DNA of 64,000 nucleotides from CAVQFO01 sp963711725 (GCA_963711725.1 CAVQFO010000023.1:186001-250000); one strand, 5' to 3'. Shown: positions 16,289 through 26,938, numbered from the stretch's first letter. Numbers and translations are program-made. Notes: generated by a model from the sequence alone, not told the origin.

Positions 16289-17458
16289 TCAGTGCGTACC
16301 GAGAAAACGCGCCAGGCGCTCGACGCCTTCCTGCAGCCGGTCCAGGCTGTTGGTGTAGGCGAAGCGCAGGTGCGCGTCCGGACGGAAATCGCCGAAATCA
16401 CGGCCCGGGGTCACCGCGACGCCCTCGTCTTCCAGCAGCCGGCGGGCGAACTCGAAACTGTCCGACGTAAGGCCTGAACAGTCGGCATAGATATAGAAAG
16501 CGCCCTGCGGCTCCGCCGCTACCTTGAAGCCCAATTCCCGCAGGGCCGGCAGCAGGAAATCGCGCCGCTGGCGGAACGCGTCCCGCCGCTCCTCGAAAAC
16601 GGCGCGAGCATCCGGTGAGAAACACGCCAGCGCCGCGTGTTGAGCCGGGGTGGAAGCGGCGATGAACACGTTCTGAGCGAGTTTTTCAGCGTCTCGCTCG
16701 TAGCCCTCCGGAACCACCAGCCACCCCAGCCGCCAGCCGGTCATGCCGAAGTATTTCGAGAAGCTGTTGACCACGAAGGCCTCGGGAGCCGAGGCAAGCG
16801 CCGTGATGGGCGCCGCGCCGTAGGTCAGGCCGTGGTAGATCTCATCCACCAGCAACGCACCTCCGCGCTCGCGCACCGCCCCGAAAAGCGCATCCAGGGC
16901 CGGGCCGTCGATCAACGTCCCGGTAGGATTGGACGGCGAACCGACCATCACCGCCCGCGTGGCCGGTCCCCAGGCCCGCACCACGTGGTCCGCCTCGATC
17001 TGATATCGGGTATCGGGGCCGATATTCACGGCCCGCGGCACGCCATTCAGCAAGCGCACGAAGTGCCGATTGCACGGATAACCGGGATCGGGCAAAAGCA
17101 CCTCGTCGCCGGGATCGATCAACAGCGCCAGGGCCAGCAGAAGCGCCCCCGAGGCACCGGGGGTGATCAATATCCTTCGCGGATCCACCGTGGCGCCATA
17201 CTCCTCGCGATAGTGCCGCGCCACGGCCTCACGGAGCTCCGGTAGCCCGGCTGCGGGCGTGTATTGCGTGAGCCCTGCCCGCAAGGCGGCCACACCCGCC
17301 TCCACCACAACGCCGGCAGTCGGGAAGTCCGGCTCCCCCACCTCCATGTGCACAACGGAACGCCCCGCGACTTCCAGCTCCCGGGCACGGCCCAGCAGTT
17401 CCATGACATGAAACGGCTCGATATGATTGAGGCGGCGTGCAAGCGGGGATGGACTCAC
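16289..17458 (-). CDS. Class I/II pyridoxal-phosphate aminotransferase
   Basis: The product is 389 residues with the fold-type I pattern: MEVGEPDFPTAG, TPGASGALLLALALLIDPGDEVLLPDPGYPCN, SPSNPTGTLID, VDEIYHGLTYG, and the PLP lysine in NSFSKYFGMTGWRLGW. The C-terminal substrate Arg is in HLRFAYTNS. It resembles aspartate/alanine-type transaminases of the AspC/AlaA group; the substrate cannot be deduced. Start: GTG 17458 has GGAG upstream and begins where the family begins; the frame extends to a TTG at 17509. It is convergent with the PilZ gene and divergent from gluQ (98 bp). Confidence 0.9.
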   Translation of the reverse strand: MSPSPLARRLNHIEPFHVMELLGRARELEVAGRSVVHMEVGEPDFPTAGVVVEAGVAALRAGLTQYTPAAGLPELREAVARHYREEYGATVDPRRILITPGASGALLLALALLIDPGDEVLLPDPGYPCNRHFVRLLNGVPRAVNIGPDTRYQIEADHVVRAWGPATRAVMVGSPSNPTGTLIDGPALDALFGAVRERGGALLVDEIYHGLTYGAAPITALASAPEAFVVNSFSKYFGMTGWRLGWLVVPEGYERDAEKLAQNVFIAASTPAQHAALACFSPDARAVFEERRDAFRQRRDFLLPALRELGFKVAAEPQGAFYIYADCSGLTSDSFEFARRLLEDEGVAVTPGRDFGDFRPDAHLRFAYTNSLDRLQEGVERLARFLGTH

Positions 17459-17556
17459 GGCTTTCTCCGGGATCGTATGCAATGGACTCCCCGATTCTAC
17501 GCGCGGCAAGGATCCCGTGGTAATTTACGGACCGCGAAGCGATACCCGATTCGATC

Positions 17557-18486
17557 ATGCCCCACGCTCCACCTTCCACATCCGGCGCCGGCTACCGCGG
17601 GCGATTCGCACCCAGCCCCAGCGGTCCGCTCCATTTTGGCTCCCTGATAGCCGCCGTCGGCAGCTACCTGGAGGCAAGGCGGCACGGCGGGCGGTGGCTG
17701 GTGCGCATCGATGACCTGGACCCGCCGCGGGAGGTCCCCGGGGCAGCCGATGCCATTCTCCGCGCGCTGGACGCCTTCGGGCTGCAGTGGGACGAGCCGG
17801 TGGTCTATCAAAGTCGGCGTACCCCAGCCTACGAAGAGGCGTTCCAACAACTGATCCGTGACGGCTGGGCCTACCCTTGCGCTTGCACCCGCCGTCAGAT
17901 CGCCGCCAAGGGACGGCGTGGCCCGGCGGGCGCGATCTATCCCGGCACCTGCAGAGGAGGACTGCCCACTGGCCGGCAGGCGCGCTCCTGGCGTGTGACC
18001 ACGGCCGCCTCCGAAATCCGTTTCGACGATACGCTCCAGGGATTTCAGCACTGGTCCCTGGAAACGGAAATCGGGGATTTCGTGATTCGACGGGCCGACA
18101 AACTGTTTTCCTATCATCTGGCCTGCGCCGTGGACGACGCGGCCGCCGGCATTACCCATGTCGTGCGCGGCTACGACCTCCTCGCCTCCACTCCCCCTCA
18201 GATTCACCTGCAACGAGCCCTGCGCCTGCCCACCCCGGCCTATGGCCATTTGCCGCTGGCCACGCATCCGGATGGCGACAAGCTGAGCAAACAGACCGCC
18301 GCGCCCGGCATCGACGGCGCACGCGCTGTGCCCCAACTGTGGGCGGCGCTAAAATTCCTTCTTCAACAACCGCCCGTGGAACTGCGCCGCGCCGGTCTCT
18401 CCGAACTCTGGGATTGGGCCTCGGCGCACTGGGACCCGACCCCCTTGAAGGGCCTCCACCATTCTCCGGCACCGCTAAACAGCTGA
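17557..18486 (+). CDS. gluQ: Glutamyl-queuosine tRNA(Asp) synthetase GluQRS
   Basis: This glutamyl-tRNA synthetase paralogue lacks the anticodon-binding domain and attaches glutamate to queuosine at position 34 of tRNA-Asp. The 309-residue product has the class I HIGH-type motif FAPSPSGPLHFGSL, RIDDLDPPRE, the zinc site CACTRRQ and YPGTC, and the KMSKS-type DGDKLSKQ. Length and ending without an anticodon domain are typical. In many gammaproteobacteria it follows dksA, which is not here. It uses the queuosine that queF, 3 kb upstream, helps to make. Confidence 0.95.
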   Translation: MPHAPPSTSGAGYRGRFAPSPSGPLHFGSLIAAVGSYLEARRHGGRWLVRIDDLDPPREVPGAADAILRALDAFGLQWDEPVVYQSRRTPAYEEAFQQLIRDGWAYPCACTRRQIAAKGRRGPAGAIYPGTCRGGLPTGRQARSWRVTTAASEIRFDDTLQGFQHWSLETEIGDFVIRRADKLFSYHLACAVDDAAAGITHVVRGYDLLASTPPQIHLQRALRLPTPAYGHLPLATHPDGDKLSKQTAAPGIDGARAVPQLWAALKFLLQQPPVELRRAGLSELWDWASAHWDPTPLKGLHHSPAPLNS

Positions 18487-18690
18487 CTCCGCCCTCCGGC
18501 CTGAGGGCGCGCCGCACCAATCGGCAGACGGCGACCAACCTTTCCACAAGCAGTGCGCAGTCGCGCCCAAGAGACGGCCGCAGGGAGCGTCTGAGCGCCG
18601 CGTATCCGGTGCTGCGACCTCCTTATGCACAGTGGCGAACCCGCGTCAGCCGAGCCTGGCCGCGAAGGCGCTCAGACGCTCGAAACCGGG

Positions 18691-18718
18691 AATAGTTGCT
18701 GAAAGGTCAGTAACTATT
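18691..18718. promoter_or_regulatory. Long dyad upstream of cbrXAB (operator or RNA hairpin)
   Basis: AATAGTTgCTGA, loop AAGG, TCAGtAACTATT: a 12-bp inverted repeat with a single G/T position that would still pair in RNA. It lies 51 bp upstream of the candidate -35 of the cbrX promoter and 205 bp after gluQ. There is no T-run of terminator type after it. It may be an operator or the end of the gluQ transcript. Confidence 0.45.
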
Positions 18719-18768
18719 TGACATGACAGGATATTCACATCTGCTTTTCAATGAATTTTGTGTTGAAA

Positions 18769-18796
18769 TTGTTAGGAATAGCCGGGCCTCTATGCT
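18769..18796 (+). promoter_or_regulatory. Candidate sigma-70 promoter of cbrXAB
   Basis: TTGTTA (18769-18774) and TATGCT (18791-18796) are separated by 16 bp, about 36 bp upstream of the cbrX start. Assigned by eye. Confidence 0.5.
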
Positions 18797-18831
18797 ACTT
18801 TTAGTAACATTAAACACAAAGGCGACTCCGC

Positions 18832-19029
18832 ATGCCCCACAGCCTTGAGAACGCTCCCAGCGGTTACAGCTTTCTACTGTTCCTGTTCGGCCTGTTTGCC
18901 TTGGTTTCGCCCTTCGCCTATTGGTGGATTGCCGCGCGGCCGCCCTGGTACGCGCCCTACCTGCTGTGGTTGGTCCTCATACTCCTGGCCGCGGCCGTGG
19001 CCCGGCGGCTGAAACGCCATGAGCTTTGA
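18832..19029 (+). CDS. cbrX: Small membrane protein upstream of CbrA (CbrX-like)
   Basis: A 65-residue protein with two hydrophobic helices (SFLLFLFGLFALVSPFAYWWI and YLLWLVLILLAAAVA) and a basic end RRLKRHEL. It overlaps the start of cbrA by 11 bp, so the two are translationally coupled. In Pseudomonas a small coupled membrane ORF, cbrX, sits in the same place before cbrA; I use the name by position and type. Its function is not established. A possible role is assembly or folding of the large membrane kinase. Confidence 0.75.
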   Translation: MPHSLENAPSGYSFLLFLFGLFALVSPFAYWWIAARPPWYAPYLLWLVLILLAAAVARRLKRHEL

Positions 19030-21955
19030 TCTCACGACCCTTTTCACCAGCGCCGTCATCTACCTGCTGGTGCTGTTCCTGGTGGCCTACGCCACGGACC
19101 GCCGGTGGCTCCCGGCTTGGATCGCGCGCCACCCGGCAACCTACGTCCTGTCGCTGGGCGTCTATACCACCACCTGGAGCTACTACGGCAGCGTCGGCTT
19201 CGCCCAGCACGAAGGGCTGAATTTCCTGGCCATCTATCTGGGCCTGACCCTGGCCTTCATTCTGGCCCCCGTCATCCTGATGCCCATTCTGCGGCTGACC
19301 CGCAACTACCAGCTCACCTCGTTGGCGGATCTGTTCGCGTTTCGTTTCAACAGCCAGCTGGCCGGCATTCTCGTCACCGTTTTGACGCTGGCGGGAAGCC
19401 TGCCCTATATCGCGCTGCAGATCCGCGCCGTGGCGGAATCCACCACGGTGCTCAGTCACGAATCCTCGCCCGCGGTCCTGGCCTTCTGGTTCTGTGTACT
19501 GGTGACGATATTCGCCATCATATTCGGCGCGCGCCACGTCTCCCCCAGGGAAAAACACGAGGGGCTGGTCACGGCGATTGCGTTCGAGTCCCTGGTGAAA
19601 CTGACAGTGCTCCTGCTGGTCGCCGGAGTCGCCGTCTACCAGGCCTTTGGCGGCCTGCCCCAGCTGGGACAGTGGCTGCAGGCTCACCCCGAGGCCGTGG
19701 AGGCATACTACCGACCCGCGGAAACGGGCCCCTGGGCGGGACTGCTGTTCCTGGCCTTCGCCGCCTCGTTTCTGCTGCCGCGCCAGTTCCACATGCTGTT
19801 CACGGAGAATCTGGAGCCGCGCAACCTGATCAGCGCCAGCTGGGGCCTACCCGCGTTCCTGGCTCTCCTGGCTCTCGCCATTCCGCCGCTGCTGTGGGCG
19901 GGGACGGCTCTGCAACCCGGCGGGGTGGCGGACTACTACGCCTTGAGTATCAGCTCCCTCACCGGCTCGGTTCCACTGACCGTATTGGCCTATCTGGGCG
20001 GCATCTCCGCCGCCAGCGCCATGATCGTGGTGAGTACCCTCGCCCTGTCTTCCATGTCGCTCAATCATCTGGTGCTGCCGTTCGTGCGCCCGGGGCCGGC
20101 GCAGGACCTGTATTTTGCCTTGCGCTGGGCCCGCCGATTCCTTATCGCCGCCATCATCGCCGCGGGCTATGGCTTTTTCCTCACGCTTCAGCGTACCGAA
20201 AGCCTGGTGGGATGGGGCCTGATTTCATTTCTCGCCATCGCCCAGCTCTTCCCGGGCGTCATGGCGGTTTTGTTCTGGCCTCGCGCCACGCGCCTGGGTT
20301 TCATTGCCGGCCTGAGCATCGGCGCCCTCATCTGGGTGGTCACCACGCTGTTGCCGCCCGTATCCAGCACCGCCGTCAATTGGCCCGGACTAGCCCACGC
20401 CGCCGTGGTCGGCACCAATGGCTACGGCCCCGCCACCTTCTGGTCGGTCAGCCTCAATGCCCTGGTCATGATCACCGTGTCCCTGCTGACCCGGCCGGAC
20501 CAACGCGAGCGCGAAGCGGCTGCCGCCTGCCGCGAACAAAGCGCACCGATTCCCCGCGGCTTTCTGGAAGTGGGCTCGCCCAGCCAATTCGTGGAAAAGC
20601 TCTCCTCGGTGATGGGCCCGCGGGCCGCTCGCGCCGAGGTGGACCGGGCCATGGCCGATCTGCATTTCAGCTGGACCGAGACCCGCCCGGAACAACTGCA
20701 TCGGCTACGCGACCAAATCGAGCGTAATCTGTCGGGAATGATGGGCCCGGTGCTGGCACGGATGATCGTGGATGAGCGCCTGCAGACGGACCCGCTCACC
20801 CGCGACGCACTGGTCCAGAACGTGCGCCTGATCGAGGAACGCCTGGAAAACTCCCGGACCCGCCTCAAAGGCATGGCCGCCGAACTGGACCGCCTGCGGC
20901 GCTATCACCGGCAGGTGATCGAGGATCTGCCCATCGGCGTCTGCGCCATCAGCAGCGGCGGACAGCTGGTGCGATGGAATCCGGCCATCGCCCGGGTCAC
21001 CGGGATTCCGGTGGCCGATGCCATCGGACGCACGCTGGAGGATATCCCCGCACCGTGGGGGCCTCTATTCCGGGAATTCCTCGGCGGCCCGGCCCTGCAC
21101 CGACACAAACAGGCCATCGAAGCCGGTGAACAACTGCGCTGGTACAGCCTGCACAAGGCCATGGTGGAAGACCCGGCCCGCGCCAATCAAAACGACACCG
21201 TCCTGCTGGTTGAAGACATCACGGACGTGCAGATGCTGGAGCGGGAGTTGGCTCATAGCGAACGCCTCGCCTCCATCGGCCGGCTGGCCGCCGGCGTCGC
21301 CCACGAGATCGGCAACCCCGTCACCGGCATTGCCTGCCTGGCGCAGGAACTTCGCGAGGACGCCAGTCCCGAGCTGCTTCAGCAAAGCATCGAGGAAATA
21401 CTCTCCCAGACCCAGCGGATCACCAACATCGTGCAAAGTCTGGTGTCCTACGCCCACGGCGGCACCAGCGAGCAACCCACCGCCGAACCCGTGGAGGCCC
21501 GCGAAGCCGCGGAAGAAGCCTGGCGCTTGGTCAAGTTGAGCCGGCGGGCACGCAGCATGGATTTCCACAACGGCTTCCAGCCGAACCTGCGCGTGCTGGC
21601 CGACAGCCAGCAGTTGATCCAGGTGTTCGTGAACCTGTTTTCCAACGCCGCGGACGCCTGCGGCGGAAATGGCCAAATCAAATTGAACGCCGAGATCGAT
21701 GAGCAATGGGCGGAGCTGAGGGTGGCTGACAACGGACCCGGAATTCCGGAGTCCATCCGCGAGCGCGTGATGGAACCATTTTTCACCACCAAGCCCGCCG
21801 GCACGGGAACCGGGCTGGGGCTGGCCCTGGTGTACAACATCGTCAAGGATCACGGCGGCCAGATCGGTATCGAAAGCGGCGGCGACGACGGCACCACCGT
21901 ACGCATTCGCCTTCGCACGGCGCACGGCGGCCGCGCAAAACAACGAGTGGGTTGA
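19019..21955 (+). CDS. cbrA: Sensor histidine kinase CbrA (SLC5 transporter-like)
   Basis: The product is 978 residues. Residues 1-500 are a multi-span sodium/solute symporter (SLC5)-like domain (SLGVYTTTWSYYGSVG, FILAPVILMPILRL, FAASFLLPRQFHMLF). A linker at about 510-640 matches the STAC region of CbrA-type kinases. Then come a PAS domain (DLPIGVCAISSGGQLVRWNPA), the phosphorylated His762 in GVAHEIGNPVTG, the N box NLFSNAADAC, and G boxes DNGPGIPE and GTGTGLGLALVYNIVKDHGG. In Pseudomonas CbrA transports or senses histidine and with CbrB adjusts carbon/nitrogen use. It overlaps cbrX by 11 bp and precedes cbrB by 38 bp, one operon. Confidence 0.92.
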   Translation: MSFDLTTLFTSAVIYLLVLFLVAYATDRRWLPAWIARHPATYVLSLGVYTTTWSYYGSVGFAQHEGLNFLAIYLGLTLAFILAPVILMPILRLTRNYQLTSLADLFAFRFNSQLAGILVTVLTLAGSLPYIALQIRAVAESTTVLSHESSPAVLAFWFCVLVTIFAIIFGARHVSPREKHEGLVTAIAFESLVKLTVLLLVAGVAVYQAFGGLPQLGQWLQAHPEAVEAYYRPAETGPWAGLLFLAFAASFLLPRQFHMLFTENLEPRNLISASWGLPAFLALLALAIPPLLWAGTALQPGGVADYYALSISSLTGSVPLTVLAYLGGISAASAMIVVSTLALSSMSLNHLVLPFVRPGPAQDLYFALRWARRFLIAAIIAAGYGFFLTLQRTESLVGWGLISFLAIAQLFPGVMAVLFWPRATRLGFIAGLSIGALIWVVTTLLPPVSSTAVNWPGLAHAAVVGTNGYGPATFWSVSLNALVMITVSLLTRPDQREREAAAACREQSAPIPRGFLEVGSPSQFVEKLSSVMGPRAARAEVDRAMADLHFSWTETRPEQLHRLRDQIERNLSGMMGPVLARMIVDERLQTDPLTRDALVQNVRLIEERLENSRTRLKGMAAELDRLRRYHRQVIEDLPIGVCAISSGGQLVRWNPAIARVTGIPVADAIGRTLEDIPAPWGPLFREFLGGPALHRHKQAIEAGEQLRWYSLHKAMVEDPARANQNDTVLLVEDITDVQMLERELAHSERLASIGRLAAGVAHEIGNPVTGIACLAQELREDASPELLQQSIEEILSQTQRITNIVQSLVSYAHGGTSEQPTAEPVEAREAAEEAWRLVKLSRRARSMDFHNGFQPNLRVLADSQQLIQVFVNLFSNAADACGGNGQIKLNAEIDEQWAELRVADNGPGIPESIRERVMEPFFTTKPAGTGTGLGLALVYNIVKDHGGQIGIESGGDDGTTVRIRLRTAHGGRAKQRVG

Positions 21956-21993
21956 ACCCCATGCCCTTAATCCATTGAGCAACCGGACGCGAT

Positions 21994-23332
21994 ATGGCGA
22001 ACATATTGATCATCGAGGACGAGGCGGTCATCCGAAACCCCTTGCGCCGCCTGTTGGAACGAAACGGTTTCGACGTCACCGACGCGTCGTCCGTGGAGGA
22101 AGCCGAGGAATCCGGCAAACTGGCCGATTTCGACCTGATCATCGCCGACCTGCGGCTACCCGGCGCGCCGGGGACGGAAGCCATACGCCTGGCGGGCGAA
22201 GTTCCGGTGATCATCATGACCAGCTACGCCAGTGTGAAATCCGCCGTGGACGCCATGAAACAGGGCGCCATCGACTACATCGCCAAGCCCTTCGACCACG
22301 ATGAGATGGTGCTGACCGTCCGGCGCGCCCTCAAGGAATCCAGGCTGCAACGCCAGAATGATGCCCTAAAGGCGGATCTTCATCGTCGCTACCCCGTGAG
22401 CGGCATCGTCGGAACCTCGCAACCCATGCGTGCCGTTTTCGACCGCATCGAGAAGGTCGCGCCCACCGACACAACTGTATTGATTCTGGGGGAATCGGGC
22501 ACCGGCAAGGAGTTGGTCGCCCGGGCCGTACATGAAAACAGTCAGCGGCAGAATGCCCCGTTGATCGCCGTCAATTGCGCCGCCATCCCGGAGAATCTGA
22601 TCGAAGCCGAACTGTTCGGCCATGAAAAAGGGGCGTTCACCGGCGCCGCCAACGCACGCAAGGGACTGGTGGAATCGGCCGATGGCGGCACGCTGTTCCT
22701 GGACGAAATCGGCGAACTCCCGATGCCGGCGCAAAGCCGCCTGCTGCGGGTGCTTCAGGAAAACGAAATCCGTCGCGTGGGATCGTCCCAGGCCCGGAAA
22801 GTGGACGTCCGCCTGGTTGCAGCCACCCACCGGGATCTGGCGAAGCTGGTGCAAGCCAACCAGTTCCGGGAGGATCTGTTCTTCCGTATCCACGTCATGG
22901 AGATCAACTTGCCGCCTCTGCGCGACCGCGGCGAGGATATCATCGAGCTGGCCCGTTACATGCTCAACAAGACCTGCCAGCAATTGAACAAGCCGGTGAT
23001 GCGCTTCAGTGACGATGCCCTGCGGAGCATTCGCGGCTATCGCTGGCCCGGCAACGTGCGCGAACTGGAAAACGTCATCGAAAGAGCCGTCATTCTCGCC
23101 GATAACAGCACAATTTCCGCCGATCTTCTGAATCTCGGTGATACGCCGGCAACGTTGTCCGAGGCCGAGCCCGGGCCGCCGAATCTCTCCCTGGAGGACT
23201 ATTTCCGGCAGCTTTGTCCTGGAAAACCAGGAGCGCATGACGGAAACGGAGCTTGCCCGGCAATTGGGCATCAGCCGCAAGGCACTATGGGAGAAGCGCC
23301 AGCGCCTGGGGATTCCCCGCGAGCGGAAATAG
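21994..23332 (+). CDS. cbrB: Sigma-54-dependent response regulator CbrB (single-base frameshift near end)
   Basis: An NtrC-type activator: receiver domain with Asp52 in IIADLRLPGAPGTE, AAA+ domain with GESGTGKE (Walker A), GHEKGAFTGA (sigma-54 contact) and LFLDEIGELP, then a Fis-type DNA-binding end. The uninterrupted frame reads on to 23559, but after SLEDYFRQ it becomes nonsense. Skipping one base at 23212 restores FVLENQERMTETELARQLG and SRKALWEKRQRLGIPRER, with a stop at 23332. That is the expected CbrB helix-turn-helix, so the repaired length is 445 residues. Without the repair the protein could not bind its DNA sites. The extra base is an assembly error or a recent mutation. Target sites are suggested just downstream. 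Confidence 0.9.
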
Positions 23333-23354
23333 ACCGGCGCAACACGGCGGGGCA

Positions 23355-23395
23355 GTGTTACCGAGCGAGGAACAGCGCGTTACCAACCGTAACAC
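23355..23395 (+). promoter_or_regulatory. Candidate CbrB upstream activating sites
   Basis: GTGTTAC (23355-23361) and its exact inverse GTAACAC (23389-23395) flank an internal GTTAC (23379-23383) that also forms GTTAC-N5-GTAAC with the right half. CbrB sites at Pseudomonas crcZ are described as TGTTAC/GTAACA half-sites (from memory; spacing not checked). They lie 66-106 bp upstream of the sigma-54 promoter GG, a normal enhancer distance. Confidence 0.6.
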
Positions 23396-23459
23396 TCCGG
23401 CGCCCCCTCGCACCGAGAGCATCTAGCCAGGCAGCTGAAGAAAAAGGCAATTTGGTCAA

Positions 23460-23475
23460 TGGCATGAATTTCGCT
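23460..23475 (+). promoter_or_regulatory. Sigma-54 promoter (-24/-12) downstream of cbrB
   Basis: TGGCATGAATTTCGCT matches the consensus TGGCACGnnnnTTGCW at all but two positions. The invariant GG (23461-23462) and GC (23473-23474) are exactly 10 bases apart. Transcription should begin near 23486. It points toward acs. Confidence 0.7.
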
Positions 23476-23485
23476 ATGCCAGTGA

Positions 23486-23826
23486 CACAGAAAAATGCAG
23501 TGCCCTTGAATGGAGGTGTTCCGCCGCGTCCGACAAAGAACCGTTGGAATACGCGCTGATCGACCAGATATCCGATAGGGATCGATCTGGCGGCTGCGGA
23601 TGCGGCAAGGCCTACGCCGGTTAGCCGAGGCTCTGCTACGCTTTCGGAGGAGGCAAGGATCCAAACAATCGCGGCTGCGAAAGTTTGGATATCAACATCG
23701 CCCGAACAACAAGAAATCCGTGCGGATGACGCACCCCGGCAAAGAGCGGCGGCCGATGCCGATGCTGGCCGTTGCGGCGTCCGTCTCACGAATCCCAAAA
23801 TGATCTGAGCTTGGAGGATGAAAGGC
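23486..23826 (+). ncRNA. Predicted CrcZ-like small RNA and/or long acs leader
   Basis: The 340 bases between the predicted sigma-54 start and acs have no credible gene. They hold AACAACAAGAAA at 23705-23716, two overlapping AAnAAnAA motifs, the sequence bound by Hfq/Crc in Pseudomonas CrcZ and in repressed mRNAs. A CGGCC/GGCCG stem lies near 23753-23772 without a T-run, so no clear terminator separates it from acs. It may be an independent RNA, the acs 5' leader, or both. Pseudomonas CrcZ has five or six such motifs; here only one cluster is clear. Confidence 0.4.
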
Positions 23827-25764
<1,938 letters not shown>

Positions 25765-25782
25765 ACAACTGCGGAGAGAAGG

Positions 25783-25811
25783 TCGGGCAGCGCCGAATCG
25801 GCACTGCCCGA
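25783..25811 (+). terminator. Hairpin after acs
   Basis: TCGGGCAG-CGCCG, loop AAT, CGGCA-CTGCCCGA: a strong stem about 20 bp after the acs stop, without a T-run. Confidence 0.5.
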
Positions 25812-25845
25812 TCAAATCGACAAGGTAACCGTCTTTCCCACCCTT

Positions 25846-25883
25846 CCCGACTGGACCCACCTATAACAGTCGGGTTTCTTATT
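25846..25883 (+). terminator. Rho-independent terminator of acs
   Basis: CCCGACT (25846-25852) pairs with AGTCGGG (25868-25874), followed by TTTCTTATT. Confidence 0.75.
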
Positions 25884-25885
25884 CC

Positions 25886-25920
25886 ACGCCGTGGCGGATG
25901 ACCGTCGCGGCGTTTTTATT
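25886..25920 (+). terminator. Second rho-independent terminator after acs
   Basis: ACGCCG (25886-25891) pairs with CGGCGT (25908-25913), followed directly by TTTTATT. The rest of the 327-bp gap to 26091 shows only a GCGACT/AGTCGC stem near 26000. Confidence 0.75.
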
Positions 25921-26091
25921 GGTGCGGTTACCCGTGGAGGCTGGCGGCTCTGCCGCGGCAACCTCCCGTCCAACCTAACGCAAAACCCAGCGACTGACCA
26001 GTCGCCTGAAGGTTTGGTTGATGAATTCTTGCTCTTCAAATGTCGCAACTTTGGGAACTAACAACGCGTTCCGTGCCATCCACAATTCCGC

Positions 26092-26838
26092 TCAGCCCAT
26101 CCGGGTTGCCAGGACTGTCAGCGGCCACTCGATCTTTCGAACCGCATCCGGCCGCCCCCAAAGGGACTCCAGTTCCTCCCGGATCAGTTCCCGCGGATCA
26201 ACGCCTTCGCGGTCGGCGTAGCGGCGGACCGCCGACCAGGTTCCCAGGTAACCCAGCATATCGGCCAGTCGCCAGCGCGCCTCCAGCGTGAAACTGGGCG
26301 CTTCCAGGCGCTCAAACGGAAACGGCAGGTCGGCGTAGGCCGCATCCACGAAACGACGCTCCGGCGGCCAGTAGTCACCCAGCAGATCAGTGTGAAAATG
26401 ATTCAACAGCGCATCCACGGCGGGCATGACATTGAGAAGCCCGTATGTCCACATGGCAAGGAGCCCCGCCGGCGCCAGCACCCGCCGAGCCTCGGCATAG
26501 AAGCGCGCAAGATCGAACCAATGCGCCGCCTGGGCCACGGTCACAAGCCCGACGCTGTGATCCCGCAGCGGCACCGCTTCGGCTCGGCAGACGAAATACC
26601 TAATACCCCCCGCCGAGTCGGCGCGCGAGATCTGGGCTACGCTCGCATCGCTGGCGACCACGCACCGGAAGTGCCGGGCCAAACCCGACGCGGCCTGACC
26701 GCTGCCAGTGGCACAATCCCATGCCGGGCGTTCGGTCTGCGCCCGCTCGGCGAGCCAGCTGAATAGTGCCGGTGGGTAAACCGGCCGATAGCGGCGATAG
26801 CCGCCGGGATCGTCGGAGAAGTGATCCTTGAAGCTCAT
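26092..26838 (-). CDS. Class I SAM-dependent methyltransferase
   Basis: The product is 248 residues. It starts MSFKDHFSDDPGGYRRYRPVYPPALFSWL. Motif I is WDCATGSGQAASGLARHF, then the acidic adenosine-binding residue is in VVASDASVAQI, and post-motif residues are LVTVAQAAHWFDLARFYAEARRVLAPAGLLAMW. The pattern resembles the methyltransferase_11 group that includes trans-aconitate and UbiE-like enzymes. The HWFD motif is common in a bacterial/fungal subgroup of unknown substrate. It is divergent from the YheT-type hydrolase with a 100-bp gap and likely single-gene. Confidence 0.85.
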   Translation of the reverse strand: MSFKDHFSDDPGGYRRYRPVYPPALFSWLAERAQTERPAWDCATGSGQAASGLARHFRCVVASDASVAQISRADSAGGIRYFVCRAEAVPLRDHSVGLVTVAQAAHWFDLARFYAEARRVLAPAGLLAMWTYGLLNVMPAVDALLNHFHTDLLGDYWPPERRFVDAAYADLPFPFERLEAPSFTLEARWRLADMLGYLGTWSAVRRYADREGVDPRELIREELESLWGRPDAVRKIEWPLTVLATRMG

Positions 26839-26938
26839 ACGGCGCGCTCCGATATACTAGACGCTCAGGAACTATTGCCATGTGGCACAGAGCAAGGCCC
26901 TTACAGCGACTTCAGCGGACGCTTCGTCTCCTCGACGC

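Larger units (their letters stand above)
18487..18831. other. Intergenic region upstream of cbrX
   Basis: About 345 bp. The first 200 bp are GC-rich and show nothing. From 18690 the sequence becomes AT-richer and carries a long dyad and a candidate promoter, listed separately. No small gene with a credible ribosome site was found. Confidence 0.5.

Noticed and set aside
23333..23559. Continuation of the CbrB frame past 23212 as a natural C-terminal extension
   Set aside because: The alternate frame gives a perfect family ending; the continued frame is low-complexity and covers the candidate regulatory sites.
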